Assembly: GCF_003892345.1 (NCBI RefSeq)
Contig: NZ_RRUE01000002.1
Span: 691,655 to 755,654 of the forward strand
Direction: 5' to 3'
DNA: 64,000 nt
Origin: Lautropia dentalis
GTDB lineage: Bacteria > Pseudomonadota > Gammaproteobacteria > Burkholderiales > Burkholderiaceae_E
The position numbers were made by a program, and so were the translations under genes. Of this stretch, positions 9,094-18,268 are shown piece after piece. Numbering within the stretch: the first letter of the stretch is position 1; every line of letters starts with the position of its first letter. Under the pieces are notes generated by a model. It did not search any database, was not told where the DNA came from, and saw nothing but the letters and a program-made list of their open reading frames with translations.

Positions 9094-10929
9094 TTAGCCG
9101 GCCAGGCTGCCGGTGGCGGCGGCAGGCGTGATGGCACCATTGTCGTCGCGCGCAAACCGCAGCCGGCGCGGGTAGGCAAAGATGTCGTCCAGAATGCCGG
9201 CCTCGATGCGCTTCTGCTGGTTCTGCCACCAGGCCGGGTCCAGCAGCTCGGCGTGATATTTCAGGAAGGGTTTGCGTATCCGCGGGTTGCCCAGCAGGAA
9301 GGTTTCGAACTCTTCCGGAAACACGTCGTTGGGGGCCACCGGGTACCAGGGTTCGGAGGCCATCTCGTCTTCGGGGGTGCGCGGCTCGGGTACCTTGCGG
9401 AAATTGCATTCCGTCAGGTAGACCACTTCGTCGTAGTCGTAGAACACCACCCGGTTCTGGCGGGTCACGCCGAAGTTCTTGTACAGCATGTCGCCGGGGA
9501 AGATGTTGGCCGACACCATGTTGCGGATGGCCATGCCGTACTGGTTCACGGCGTGCTCCCGTTCGGCCTCGGAGGCGGTTTCCAGATAGAGGTTGAGCGG
9601 TGTCATCCGGCGCTCGATGTAGAGGTGGCGGATGATGATGCGGTCGCCCTCGTCGGTCAGCAGGGAAGGCGCCGTCTGCTGCAGCTCGGCCAGCAGTTCC
9701 GGCGAGAGCCGGTTTCGGGGGAAGGGCACATCCGAATATTCCCACGAATCGGCCATCCGACCGGCCCGGTCGTGGTTCTTGACCAGCTGGTAGCGGTCCT
9801 CGATGTATTCGCGGGTGATGTCCTTGCGGCGCACATCCTTGATGTACTTGAACACGAACGGGAACGAGGGCAGCGTGAACACGCCCATCACCAGCCCCTT
9901 GATGCCGGGCGCGATGATGAAGGCGTCGGTCGATTCGTGCAGGTGCTGCAGCAGGTCGCGGAAAAACAGCGTCTTGCCCTGCTTGTGCAGGCCCAGCATG
10001 GTGTACAGCTCGGACTCGGGCTTGGTGGGCATCAGCGTGCGCAGAAAGCGTACATAGGCCGAGGGCACGGCCATGTCCACCATGAAATACGCCCGCGAGA
10101 AATTGAACAGTCCCTCGATGTGATCGTGCTGGTGCAGCACCGTGTCGATGAACACATGCCCGCGGGAGTCGCGCAGCAGTGGCAGGGCGAAGGGCTGCAC
10201 CTCGCCGTCATTGATGATCCGGCCGATCAGGTAGGCGCCCTTGTTGCGGAAAAAGAGCGAACGCAGCACGTGTACCTGGCAGTCCATGCCCCGGTACGTA
10301 TCCGGGCCGAACAGGCCGGGGGCGGCGTTCACCACCTGCTGCAGGTCCGATTCGATGTCCTGGTAGCCGCAGGCCAGGCCCAGGTCGATGATCACCTGCC
10401 GCAGCACCTGCTTCCAGGGGGACGTGCCGGGGTAGTAGACCCGGAAGGAGGGGGGCGTGGCGTCCAGGTGCTCGGTGGACACGGCCGGGCGCACGAAAAT
10501 GAAGTCGTTGTGGAAATACTGCCGGTGCAGCAGCCGGGTGCTGACCGTGTTGAAGAAGGACTCGGCCAGTTCGGGCTGCTGGTGCCCGGCCAGCAGCAGC
10601 ACGTAATACTGCTTGACCTCCGCCCAGGTGTCGTCGGCCAGGTTGTCGGTGTCGAACTGGCTGCGCAGGTTTTCCACGGCCTCGCGCACCCGCTGGTCGT
10701 AGAAGGTGATCCGCTCGGAGGCCAGCCGGCGCATGGTGTGCCAGGCTGCATTCTCGAAACACGCCTTGGCCTGCTGGGCGTTGTAGCGAAAGAGCGCATA
10801 GTGCCGGTTGAAGCCGGCCAGCATGGTGCGGGCCAGGGTGGCCGGCAGGCTGTCGGCATCGAGGGTGCCGGGCGGTGCCGCGGGGGGCAGGGGGGGATGG
10901 GGCAGGGCGTCTTCGTACATGCCTTCCAT
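9094..10929 (-). CDS. aceK: Isocitrate dehydrogenase kinase/phosphatase
   Basis: 611 residues from the ATG at 10929 (an in-frame ATG at 10920 is equally possible). AceK phosphorylates and dephosphorylates isocitrate dehydrogenase and so controls entry of carbon into the glyoxylate bypass. Family-typical stretches include ARTMLAGFNRHYALFR near the N-terminus, TLPSFPFVFKYIKD in the ATP-binding region, FYDYDEVVYLTECNFR with the catalytic/metal aspartates, and WYPVAPNDVFPEEFETFL near the C-terminus. Length is as expected for betaproteobacterial AceK. aceA and aceB are not adjacent. The reading frame stays open far upstream of 10929, but that part overlaps the oppositely oriented DHH gene and has no AceK similarity. 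Confidence 0.93.
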   Translation of the reverse strand: MEGMYEDALPHPPLPPAAPPGTLDADSLPATLARTMLAGFNRHYALFRYNAQQAKACFENAAWHTMRRLASERITFYDQRVREAVENLRSQFDTDNLADDTWAEVKQYYVLLLAGHQQPELAESFFNTVSTRLLHRQYFHNDFIFVRPAVSTEHLDATPPSFRVYYPGTSPWKQVLRQVIIDLGLACGYQDIESDLQQVVNAAPGLFGPDTYRGMDCQVHVLRSLFFRNKGAYLIGRIINDGEVQPFALPLLRDSRGHVFIDTVLHQHDHIEGLFNFSRAYFMVDMAVPSAYVRFLRTLMPTKPESELYTMLGLHKQGKTLFFRDLLQHLHESTDAFIIAPGIKGLVMGVFTLPSFPFVFKYIKDVRRKDITREYIEDRYQLVKNHDRAGRMADSWEYSDVPFPRNRLSPELLAELQQTAPSLLTDEGDRIIIRHLYIERRMTPLNLYLETASEAEREHAVNQYGMAIRNMVSANIFPGDMLYKNFGVTRQNRVVFYDYDEVVYLTECNFRKVPEPRTPEDEMASEPWYPVAPNDVFPEEFETFLLGNPRIRKPFLKYHAELLDPAWWQNQQKRIEAGILDDIFAYPRRLRFARDDNGAITPAAATGSLAG

Positions 10930-11187
10930 CTTAAACGCCGCCCGGTCATGACAGGCCCGGGCTGCGGGCAAACCCTGACGCCATGGCGCGCTCTGAGGCG
11001 AACCGATGATGCGGCAACGGCCGGGCACGCCGCGGGATGACGGCAGCCGTTGCCGCTGGTAGGCGCGGGAAGGCCGCAAGTCGGGCAGGGGCAGGCAGCC
11101 TGCGGGCGCAGGCAGATACTGCCGGCTCTGGTTGCGCCGCCTCCCGCTTCGGGCCGCAGGGCGCACTCCCTGGAGCAGGTGTACCCC

Positions 11188-12168
11188 ATGCGAACCGAAC
11201 ATCCCTTCCGACTGATTACCCGTTCCGATTTCGATGGCCTGGTCAGCGCGGCCATGCTGCGTGACATCGGCGTGGTCGATTCCGTCCTGTTCGTGCATCC
11301 CAAGGACGTGCAGGACGGGAAGGTGCCGGTCGGCCGCCACGACATGCTGGTCAACCTGCCCTATGTGGCCACTGCTGGCCAGGTGTTCGACTACCAGGCC
11401 CCGGGGGCACGCACGCTGCCCCGCGTGGGCTACAGCAACCTCGTCATGGGGGTGGGCGAGCGCTCGGTGTCGCGCGTCATTCACGACCACTTCGGGGGCG
11501 AGGCGCGTTTTCCGCATTTTTCCGCCGCCATGCTGGCAGCGGCCGACAAGGCCGGCAGTGCTGCCTATACGCTGGCCGATGTGCTGCACCCGCGCGACTG
11601 GACGCTGCTGGGCTTTCTGTGCGACCCGCGTACCGGTCTGGGCCGTTTTCACGATTTCCGCATCTCCAACCTGCAGCTGATGATGATGCTGGTGGATGCC
11701 TGCCGTTCGATGGACATCGACCGCATCCTGGCCCTGCCGGACGTGGCCGAGCGCGTGCGCTGCTATCACGAGCACGAGTCCCGTGCCATCGAGCAGCTGC
11801 GCCGCTGTGCGTACATGCAGGGCGACGTGGTGGTGCTGGACCTGCGCAACGAAAAGACCATCTACGCCGCCAACCGCTTCCTGGTCTACGCGCTGTTCCC
11901 CAACGCCACGATGTCGCTGCACATCATGTGGGGGCGCGAGAAGGCCAACACCGTGTTTGCGCTGGGCCGGTCGATTTTCAACACGGCGTCCCGTGTGGAC
12001 ATCGGCAGCCTGTGCACCCGCTATGGCGGGGGCGGTCACGAGTACGCCGGTACCTGCCAGATCGGCAACGACTGGGCCAACCAGCGCCTGGACGAGGTGC
12101 TGGCCCGCATCGAACAGGAAAGCCGTCGCACGACAGCTCCGGCCGCGCCGGCAGATGCCGCCGTGTGA
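11188..12168 (+). CDS. DHH/DHHA1-family phosphoesterase
   Basis: 326 residues. The N-terminal RSDFDGLVSAAM matches motif I of the DHH superfamily (metal-binding Asp residues). The C-terminal RYGGGGHEYAGTCQI is the glycine-rich DHHA1 substrate-binding motif. The central DHH triad is atypical here: a sequence IHDHFGG stands where DHH would be expected. Members hydrolyse exopolyphosphate, pAp or short oligonucleotides; which of these applies cannot be judged from sequence alone. The ATG at 11188 was chosen because conserved sequence starts immediately after it and a GGAG lies about 12 bases upstream. It is divergent from aceK and followed by a short terminator-like hairpin. Confidence 0.75.
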   Translation: MRTEHPFRLITRSDFDGLVSAAMLRDIGVVDSVLFVHPKDVQDGKVPVGRHDMLVNLPYVATAGQVFDYQAPGARTLPRVGYSNLVMGVGERSVSRVIHDHFGGEARFPHFSAAMLAAADKAGSAAYTLADVLHPRDWTLLGFLCDPRTGLGRFHDFRISNLQLMMMLVDACRSMDIDRILALPDVAERVRCYHEHESRAIEQLRRCAYMQGDVVVLDLRNEKTIYAANRFLVYALFPNATMSLHIMWGREKANTVFALGRSIFNTASRVDIGSLCTRYGGGGHEYAGTCQIGNDWANQRLDEVLARIEQESRRTTAPAAPADAAV

Positions 12169-12236
12169 AGGTGCTGGCGCGACTGTAGCGTCATGCCGCG
12201 ATCGACACGGCCTCCCGGCATTGTCGTGTGAGGGGG

Positions 12237-12261
12237 CCGCGATTTTTGGCCGCGGTTTTTT
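12237..12261 (+). terminator. Intrinsic terminator after the DHH gene
   Basis: CCGCG and CGCGG arms separated by 9 bases are followed directly by TTTTTT, about 70 bases beyond the DHH-family stop codon. The stem is short (5 bp plus a possible G-U pair) but the U-tract is well placed. Confidence 0.55.
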
Positions 12262-12374
12262 CATGGGATCCCGTGGTACGGGTGTGCGGTAACGAACGGA
12301 TTCGTGATGCGTGCCCGGGGCCGCAGGGCTCCGCCCACGATGGCATTGCAAGGGGATATGCCGTGCACAGACAC

Positions 12375-14801
12375 ATGAAGCTCAGCCTGCTGGCAGCCGC
12401 CATCGGCGCCATGATGACGCCTGCCTGGGCACACACCCAGGATGGGGCGGATTCCGGCGGCACTGGGAAACTCATGGCCGGGCCGGAGGCTGCTGCAGGC
12501 ATTCCCGTCCTGACGGGCCCCCGCCGTCACGACAATTTCTCCCACCGGGGGGAACTTCATGATGGCCAGCACACGGGGAATTTTTCCGGGGAGCGGATGC
12601 TGACGGGGGTCGATGCCGTGCCCGTGCCGCTGTGGCCGTCGCGTGCCCTGCCGCCAATGCAGAACCTGCGCAGCGTGGGCCTGTACGAAATTGCGCCGGT
12701 GGACCCGATAGGCGACGGCATGGGAGGTGTGCCCGAGGCCCACGCCGTCAACCGTTTCCTGCGTCGTCACCTCGATACTTCCGATGGCGCCCGTCTGCTG
12801 GCCGACCTGCCGGAAGTGCACCTGCAGGGGGCGGGTGGCCTGTCGTCGCTGCCGTTCATCCGGGGCCTGGGGGCTGACCGCCTGCGGCTGGTGATCGATG
12901 ACCAGGACGTGACCGGCGTGCCCGTGCGGGCACTGAACCCGGTCCTGTCCCATCTGGACCCGCAGCGCGTGCGCCGGCTCTACGCCTGGCCCGGGGTGGC
13001 GCCGGTCAGCGTGGGTGGTGACAGCATCGGCGGCGGCATCGTCATCGAAACCGCCGGTCCGCGCTTTGCCGATGGCCCCAGTGATCCGCTGTCCGGTGGC
13101 CACTGGGGGGCCCACTACCGTACCAACGGTCAGGGCATCGATTTTCTGTACGGGGCCTACTATGCCACCGACACGCTCGGCCTGCGCTACCAGGGCGGCT
13201 GGGCCCGCTCGCAGAATGTCCGTGCGGGCGGCAACTTCAAGGCCGCCGGGGCCGGCCGTGACGGCAACCCGGTACTGCGTGCCGATGAAATCGGCTCCAG
13301 CAGCTTCCGCGCCCAGCATCACCAGCTGGCGGCTGCCTGGACGGCCGGCACGCACATGCTGGAAGCCGAGATCGGCTGGGAAAGTGTGCCCTTCCAGGGG
13401 CTGCCCACCCAGCGGCTGGACCTCACCGACAGCGAAGCCGGCATGGCCGGTCTGCGTTACCGTGGCATGTATGGCTGGGGCGACCTGAAAGCCCGTGTCT
13501 GGCACCAGCGCATCCGCAATCACCTGGATACCGGCCGTGATCGTGCCCTGCGCACCGATGGTCTGCGTGCCCGCAACGAAGGCACCACCGACGGCGTACG
13601 CGTGCAGGCCGACGTGATGCAGGGCAGCCGTGACATCCTGCGCCTTGGCGTGGAGGGCCTGTCCGAAAAACAGGATACCGGCTGGCAGACTGCTGCTGCC
13701 CGGAACACCGTCTGGACCCTCGACGACGGCCGGCGCGAACGCGTGGGCGGTTTTGCCGAATGGGAGCGCAACTGGAATGCCGACTGGAGCACGCTGGTCG
13801 GGGTACGCTACACCCGGGTGACCACCCGCGCCGGTGCCGTCAGCGCCACGGGGCCGCTGGATGGCTGGGCCACGGATGCCGCCGCCTTCAACGCCGCGAC
13901 CCGCGAGACCACCGACAACCACGGTGACTTCTCGGCTCTGGCCAGTTACGCGCCACGCATGGGCCATCGCTACGAACTGGGCCTTGCCCGCGCCACCCGT
14001 TCGCCCAGCCTGGCCGAACGTTACGGCTGGTCCACCAGTGCACTGGCTGCGGGCGTGGCCGGACTGCCGGGCGATGGCAACGGTTTCGTTGGCAACCCGG
14101 CCCTGAAGCCCGAAGTGGCCAACACCATCAGCGCCACCGCCAGCTGGGAAGACCCGACCGGGCCGATGCGCTGGGGGATGAGCGTCACCGCCTGGGCCTC
14201 ACGCATCCGCAACCACGTGGATGTGGCGCGCTGTGTGGAAGACCAGTGTGGCAGCGGCAATGCCGACGTCACCGGCCGGTTCGTGATGCTGCGTGCCGTC
14301 AACCAGAATGCCAGCACCCACGGGATGGACCTGCGCGTCCATCGTGGCCTGGGCGACCGGAAAATGCTGGGCGATGCCTTCGTCGTGCACGGCCAGCTGT
14401 CGTGGATGCGCGGCCGCAACGATGTGACCGACGACAACCTGTACGGGGTCATGCCGGGCCGCCTGCGTCTGGCGCTGGAAATGAACTGGTCCGACGACCG
14501 TCTGGGCCTGCGCAACACCCTGGAATGGGAGGGGGTGCAGCCCAGAAAGCGGCTGTCCGCTGTGCGCAACGAAGTCCGTACGCCGGGCTATGGCCTGATC
14601 CACTGGCGCAACCGTCTCATCATCGGCATGGTGGGGCTGGACTTTGGCATCGAGAACCTGCTCGACCGCCGCTACACGCTGACCGGGGGTGAAGCCTGGG
14701 TCGGCCAGGGCAACACCACGACACTCGACAGCGTGCCCTGGGGCGTGGCCATGCCCGGACCGGGACGCACGTACATGGTGGGATTGACCTACCGGTTCTG
14801 A
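12375..14801 (+). CDS. TonB-dependent receptor, paralogue 1 of the MbnP/MbnH locus
   Basis: 808 residues from the ATG at 12375, which gives a signal peptide (KLSLLAAAIGAMMTPAWA). Outer-membrane, proton-motive-force-driven uptake channel. The plug domain is visible (DGARLLADLPEVHLQGAGG, then RLVIDDQDVTG and VSVGGDSIGGGIVIE) and is followed by a beta-barrel ending in an aromatic residue (YMVGLTYRF), as needed for barrel insertion. It is clearly paralogous to the receptor at 18269. Both share ATRSPSLAERY / KTRSPSLYERY, DGNGFVGNPALKPEV / DGNGYLGNPDLKPEV and RKRLSAVRNEVRT / KKRLSSVRNEIRT. The unusually long N-terminal region after the signal peptide (His/Asp-containing, about residues 24-95) differs from the second receptor. 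Substrate is unknown; the mbnP/mbnH context suggests a metal chelate, perhaps copper. Confidence 0.85.
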   Translation: MKLSLLAAAIGAMMTPAWAHTQDGADSGGTGKLMAGPEAAAGIPVLTGPRRHDNFSHRGELHDGQHTGNFSGERMLTGVDAVPVPLWPSRALPPMQNLRSVGLYEIAPVDPIGDGMGGVPEAHAVNRFLRRHLDTSDGARLLADLPEVHLQGAGGLSSLPFIRGLGADRLRLVIDDQDVTGVPVRALNPVLSHLDPQRVRRLYAWPGVAPVSVGGDSIGGGIVIETAGPRFADGPSDPLSGGHWGAHYRTNGQGIDFLYGAYYATDTLGLRYQGGWARSQNVRAGGNFKAAGAGRDGNPVLRADEIGSSSFRAQHHQLAAAWTAGTHMLEAEIGWESVPFQGLPTQRLDLTDSEAGMAGLRYRGMYGWGDLKARVWHQRIRNHLDTGRDRALRTDGLRARNEGTTDGVRVQADVMQGSRDILRLGVEGLSEKQDTGWQTAAARNTVWTLDDGRRERVGGFAEWERNWNADWSTLVGVRYTRVTTRAGAVSATGPLDGWATDAAAFNAATRETTDNHGDFSALASYAPRMGHRYELGLARATRSPSLAERYGWSTSALAAGVAGLPGDGNGFVGNPALKPEVANTISATASWEDPTGPMRWGMSVTAWASRIRNHVDVARCVEDQCGSGNADVTGRFVMLRAVNQNASTHGMDLRVHRGLGDRKMLGDAFVVHGQLSWMRGRNDVTDDNLYGVMPGRLRLALEMNWSDDRLGLRNTLEWEGVQPRKRLSAVRNEVRTPGYGLIHWRNRLIIGMVGLDFGIENLLDRRYTLTGGEAWVGQGNTTTLDSVPWGVAMPGPGRTYMVGLTYRF

Positions 14802-15165
14802 GGCAGTCCGGCTGGCGGGAGCCAGGAAGGGGCAGCGGGATTTTTGCTGAGACATCCGGCGAGGGGGCGAATGGCCCCTGCCCGGCCGTGCCTGCCCGTC
14901 CTCAGAGGTCTCCCGCGCGGGGACGCATGAATTCATGAATCCCTCCAGGAGGGGTGAACGCGATTCAGCGGATCCAGTGACTGTGTATTTCGGTTTACGG
15001 GAACAATGGTTCCGACCGTGAGCCGGGGGAATAAATGAACCACAATTCAGTAACGGCGAAAACCGCTGGATCGTGGTCCGGTCGTGGTTTGAAAAAGACG
15101 GCGACCGTGTACGCGTCATGCTGGCCACAGCCCGGAAATGCCCATTTTGCCGGGCAAACTGGTTC

Positions 15166-15180
15166 GGTTTCGTCGAAACC
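15166..15180. promoter_or_regulatory. Perfect inverted repeat, possible operator
   Basis: GGTTTCG-T-CGAAACC is a perfect 7-bp inverted repeat with a 1-base spacer, 11 bases before the FNR-type box. Just upstream, 15131-15154 is an imperfect hairpin (CCCGGAAAT / ATTTTGCCGGG). The regulator is unknown. Confidence 0.4.
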
Positions 15181-15191
15181 AGGTCGCTAAA

Positions 15192-15205
15192 TTGATATCC
15201 ATCAA
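15192..15205. promoter_or_regulatory. FNR/Anr-type binding site
   Basis: TTGATATCCATCAA is an exact match to the FNR-family consensus TTGAT-N4-ATCAA. If it acts as a class II activator site, the -10 would fall near 15226-15231 (AAATAT). Alternatively it lies about 100 bases upstream of a start directed by the TATAAT at 15289. The nearest downstream gene on the plus strand is mbnP, about 690 bases away. Confidence 0.6.
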
Positions 15206-15288
15206 ATCTGTACCGACAGCTGCGCAAATATCGGTTTTTGATACAGACCATTTGCCAGTTTGGTCATGAATTTCATCGGTGCGCTGTA

Positions 15289-15294
15289 TATAAT
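15289..15294 (+). promoter_or_regulatory. Candidate -10 element (TATAAT) without a clear -35
   Basis: A perfect TATAAT occurs in the AT-rich part of the gap, preceded by TG two bases further upstream and lacking a recognisable -35 at 16-18 bases. This suggests an activator-dependent promoter for the mbnP operon. The long leader that would result (about 590 bases) is a weakness of the assignment. Confidence 0.4.
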
Positions 15295-15361
15295 GAAAAG
15301 GAGCAAAGTACCGGTCTGCGCCCGGTGCGCATTCGATGTGCCAGCGCAGGGTCGGTATCAG

Positions 15362-15404
15362 GGCATGTTCATGCGCGCTCTGGCGCGTGTCGTGAACATG
15401 CTCC
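15362..15404. repeat. Hairpin copy of the dispersed repeat family
   Basis: GGCATGTTCATGCGCGC and GGCGCGTGTCGTGAACATGC face each other across a few bases. The 9-bp arms GCATGTTCA / TGAACATGC are perfect. The right arm matches the common repeat core GGCGCGTGTCATGGACGC. It may be a minimal element, or the left end of a 437-bp element whose right end is the inverted copy at 15800-15818 (GAACGCGTTCATGACACGC). Confidence 0.6.
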
Positions 15405-15894
15405 AAGGGTAATCCCTGATCTCGCGGCCGCTGCACCTGCATCGGCCGTGCCCGTGACAGGGGTTCCCAAGGGGACACACGGCGGCCGTGCATCTGCCCA
15501 GGGGGCACGCGGTTTCGCCTTCAATACAGGTACCGACATGCGGCATTGCAGCAACCGTCATCGCTGGCTGGCCCGGCTGACCTTCCGGTTCTTTCCTGTT
15601 CTGTCTTTTTCCCGTTTTCTGCCATGGGGCCGCCTGCGTGCTCGGGTGTTCCTGGCAAGCCTGTGCGCACCTGCGCAGTTTCCCGTTCATGTCGTCGCGC
15701 GACGGCATGGCTGTCTGACGATGCTGCCCCGCGTGGCAGGGCGGTCAGCCTTGCCTGCGTGGGGCCTCGTCGGCACACGGCTGCGGCCAGCGCGGGCGCG
15801 AACGCGTTCATGACACGCACTGGTGTGCGTGGCCCATGTGTTTTCTGGTTTCTCTGATGCCTTTCCTTTCCCTTTTCGAGCAAGGAGTTTTCCG

Positions 15895-16923
15895 ATGAAA
15901 CGCTTTTCCAGAACCCCCGTCTGCGCCGGTGTGCTGCTGGCCTGTGCCGTTGGCCTGGCTGCCTGTGGAGGCAGCAGCGGTGGCAGCAGCACGCCCGGTA
16001 CCAATAGTGGCGGATCGGGCAGTACCGCCTGGCAGACCAATGCCAATGGTGACGTGGCCCTGAAGTTTGCTGCCTACAATGGTGGCGAAAAAATCTCCTG
16101 CGCCAACTCGCTGGCCCTGGGCACCAAGCTGCGCAGCGTCAAGATGGAGGACTTCCGCTTCTACATCGCCAATGTCAACCTGATCAGGGCCGATGGCACG
16201 AAGGTACCGCTCAAGCTCAAGCAGGCCAACGACTACAACTACACCAGCACCGACGGCAACACCACGCTGAGTCTCATCGACCTGGAGCAGAAAGGCGTGG
16301 GCGAGTGTGATGGCACGGTCGAGACCAACGACACCATCGAGGGTACCGTGGCGGCAGGCTCCTACACCGGCGTGGAAATGACGGTGGGTGTGCCGTTCGA
16401 GCTGAATCACCTCAACACGGCCGACGCTTCCACCCCGCGGCTGCTGCAGAATTCCGTGCACCCGGGCATGTCGTGGAACTGGCGGGGTGGCCGCAAGTTC
16501 ACCAAAATCGAATTCGGCCAGAACACGGCGGCCGACCCCACCCCGTGGGAATCGGCCGATGTGGAGAACGGCAAGGCCGACGACGGCGAAATCCGCATGC
16601 ACCTGGGCTCCACCGGCTGTGTGGGCGACCCGGCCAATGGCACGCCCATTTCGTCCTGCAAGGCACCGAACCGCCTGACGGTCACGCTCAACGGTTTCGA
16701 TCCCACCAAACAGGTGGTGGCCTTCGATGCCCACGCGCTCTTCAACTATGACATTGCCAGCAAGGCCGAAGGGGCCGGTGGCTGCATGTCGGGGGCAACC
16801 TCGGCCGGCTGCGCCAAGCCGTTCGAATTCCTCGCGCTGGACTGGAAGGCCGATGGCAGCGGTACGGGCCTGCCCGTGGCCGGCAAGACGCAGAGCGTGC
16901 TGAAGGCCGTCAACGGCCAGTAA
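15895..16923 (+). CDS. mbnP: MbnP-family periplasmic metal-binding lipoprotein
   Basis: 342 residues; AGGAG lies 7 bases before the ATG. A lipoprotein signal ends in LAAC (acylated Cys24) followed by a Gly/Ser linker. The mature part matches the MbnP (metallo-mystery pair, four-Cys) family: AAYNGGEKISCANSL, VKMEDFRFYIANVNL, GVPFELNHLN, HPGMSWNWRGG, and four or more further cysteines (138, 242, 255, 297, 306). Partner proteins from the family bind copper, and a conserved Trp is oxidised by the cognate MbnH; candidates here are in the SWNWRGG stretch (194-200). The gene is followed after 15 bases by mbnH and then a TonB-dependent receptor and a lipoprotein, forming a four-gene operon. The metal and physiological role here are inferred from the family. 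Confidence 0.9.
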   Translation: MKRFSRTPVCAGVLLACAVGLAACGGSSGGSSTPGTNSGGSGSTAWQTNANGDVALKFAAYNGGEKISCANSLALGTKLRSVKMEDFRFYIANVNLIRADGTKVPLKLKQANDYNYTSTDGNTTLSLIDLEQKGVGECDGTVETNDTIEGTVAAGSYTGVEMTVGVPFELNHLNTADASTPRLLQNSVHPGMSWNWRGGRKFTKIEFGQNTAADPTPWESADVENGKADDGEIRMHLGSTGCVGDPANGTPISSCKAPNRLTVTLNGFDPTKQVVAFDAHALFNYDIASKAEGAGGCMSGATSAGCAKPFEFLALDWKADGSGTGLPVAGKTQSVLKAVNGQ

Positions 16924-16938
16924 ACGGAGGGACGGACG

Positions 16939-18255
16939 GTGGACGGGCAGCAGACGCCGGGTGTCTGGCAGGTGGTGGGGCGCTGGTTGCCCCGTATGAC
17001 CATGGCGCTGGGCGTGGTGGCTGCCCTGGCCGTGCTGGGGGGCTGCGGGGGTTCCTCCGGCGGCAGCCCGCCGGCGCAAAATGGCAGTGGCAGTGGCAGT
17101 GGCAGTGGCAGTGGCGGCCAGAATGCCACGCCGCGCGGCACGCCCACCGTATTCAACTGGAATTACCCGGCCTATACCGCGCCCGATGCCTGGGTGTGGA
17201 ACCTGCCGCCGCACATGCCGCCGCCGCGCGTGCCGGCCGACAACCCCATGAACGAGGCCAAGGTGGCGCTGGGCCGCTACCTCTTTTACGACAAACGCAT
17301 GTCGGGCGACGGCACGCTGTCGTGTGGGGGCTGTCACGAGCAGGCCAGGGCCTTTGCCGATGGCAAGGACCGCCCCACCGGCATTACCGGCCAGAAGCAT
17401 CCGCGCAATGCCATGGGGCTGGGCAACGTGGCGTATCACGCCACGCAGACGTGGGCCAATCCATCGCTGCTGACGCTGGAGCGGCAGATTCCCAACCCGG
17501 TATTCGGCACCGAGCCGGTGGAAATGGGCGTGAACGATGGCAACGTCGACCAGGTCATGAAGCGGCTGGCCGGGGCGAAGGATGTGGACTACGCCACCCG
17601 CTTTGCGCAGGCCTTCCCCGATGCGCAGGGCGACCCCATTACCTGGGAACATGCCCTCAAGGCCATCAGCGCCTTCGAGCGTACCTTCATCACGGCCGAC
17701 AGCCGCTACGACCGCTATCTGCAGGGCAGGGACACGCTGAGCGCACAGGAGCTGCACGGCAAACAGGTGTTCGAGCAGGCGCAGTGCAGCGCCTGTCATG
17801 CGGCGCCCAATTTCGATGACCAGTTCATGTCGGCGCAGACCACGTCGCTGGTCGTGCGCTATCACAACATCGGCCTCTACAACCTGGAAGGCCGTGGTGC
17901 CTATCCGAAGGACAACAGCGGCGCCGAGGAAATCACCGGCAATCCGGCCGACATGGGCGCCTTCCGTGTACCCAGCCTGCGCAATGTGGCGGTGACCGGC
18001 CCCTACATGCACGATGGCTCGGTGGCCACGCTGGAAGAGGCCGTGCGTATCATGGCGGGCGGTGGCCGCAATGTCGAAAGTGGCCGCAACAAGGGGGATG
18101 GCCGGGCCAATCCGTTCAAGGATCCGCTGGTGCAGGACCGTGGCCTGTCCGACCAGGATGTGGCCGATCTGCTGGCCTTTCTCCACACGCTGACGGACGA
18201 GCGTTTTCTGAAGGATCCGGCGTTTTCCGATCCGTTTGCCACGCAAAAACAATGA
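16939..18255 (+). CDS. mbnH: MbnH-family di-haem enzyme
   Basis: 438 residues from a GTG at 16939 with GGAGG 8 bases upstream. A lipoprotein-type signal (VVAALAVLGGC, Cys36) is followed by a (SG)n linker encoded by a GGCAGT microsatellite. Two CXXCH haem-binding motifs (CGGCH 129-133, CSACH 283-287) and the general cytochrome c peroxidase/MauG layout mark it as the di-haem partner of MbnP. Family members form a bis-Fe(IV) state and convert a Trp of MbnP to kynurenine. It lies 15 bases after mbnP and ends 13 bases before the second receptor. Location is the periplasm, probably tethered to a membrane by its lipid. Confidence 0.9.
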   Translation: MDGQQTPGVWQVVGRWLPRMTMALGVVAALAVLGGCGGSSGGSPPAQNGSGSGSGSGSGGQNATPRGTPTVFNWNYPAYTAPDAWVWNLPPHMPPPRVPADNPMNEAKVALGRYLFYDKRMSGDGTLSCGGCHEQARAFADGKDRPTGITGQKHPRNAMGLGNVAYHATQTWANPSLLTLERQIPNPVFGTEPVEMGVNDGNVDQVMKRLAGAKDVDYATRFAQAFPDAQGDPITWEHALKAISAFERTFITADSRYDRYLQGRDTLSAQELHGKQVFEQAQCSACHAAPNFDDQFMSAQTTSLVVRYHNIGLYNLEGRGAYPKDNSGAEEITGNPADMGAFRVPSLRNVAVTGPYMHDGSVATLEEAVRIMAGGGRNVESGRNKGDGRANPFKDPLVQDRGLSDQDVADLLAFLHTLTDERFLKDPAFSDPFATQKQ

Positions 18256-18268
18256 CAGGACCAAAGCG

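Larger units (their letters stand above)
14802..15894. other. 1.1-kb non-coding region upstream of mbnP
   Basis: No convincing gene is seen. The stretch holds an AT-richer regulatory core (15120-15300) with a perfect FNR/Anr-type box, a perfect 7-1-7 inverted repeat and a TATAAT hexamer (separate entries). It also has a dispersed-repeat hairpin at 15362-15404 and another repeat end at 15800-15818. An open frame from the ATG at 15538 to 15813 could encode 91 Arg-rich residues (MRHCSNRHRW...), but it has no good ribosome site and no recognisable domain, so it was not called. Confidence 0.6.

Noticed and set aside
10930-12351. 470-codon upstream extension of aceK
   Set aside because: It lies entirely opposite the DHH-family gene, has no AceK similarity, and normal AceK length is reached from the ATG at 10929 or 10920.
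15538-15813. 91-codon open frame before mbnP
   Set aside because: No good ribosome site, Arg-rich low-conservation composition and overlap with a repeat end make it more likely non-coding.
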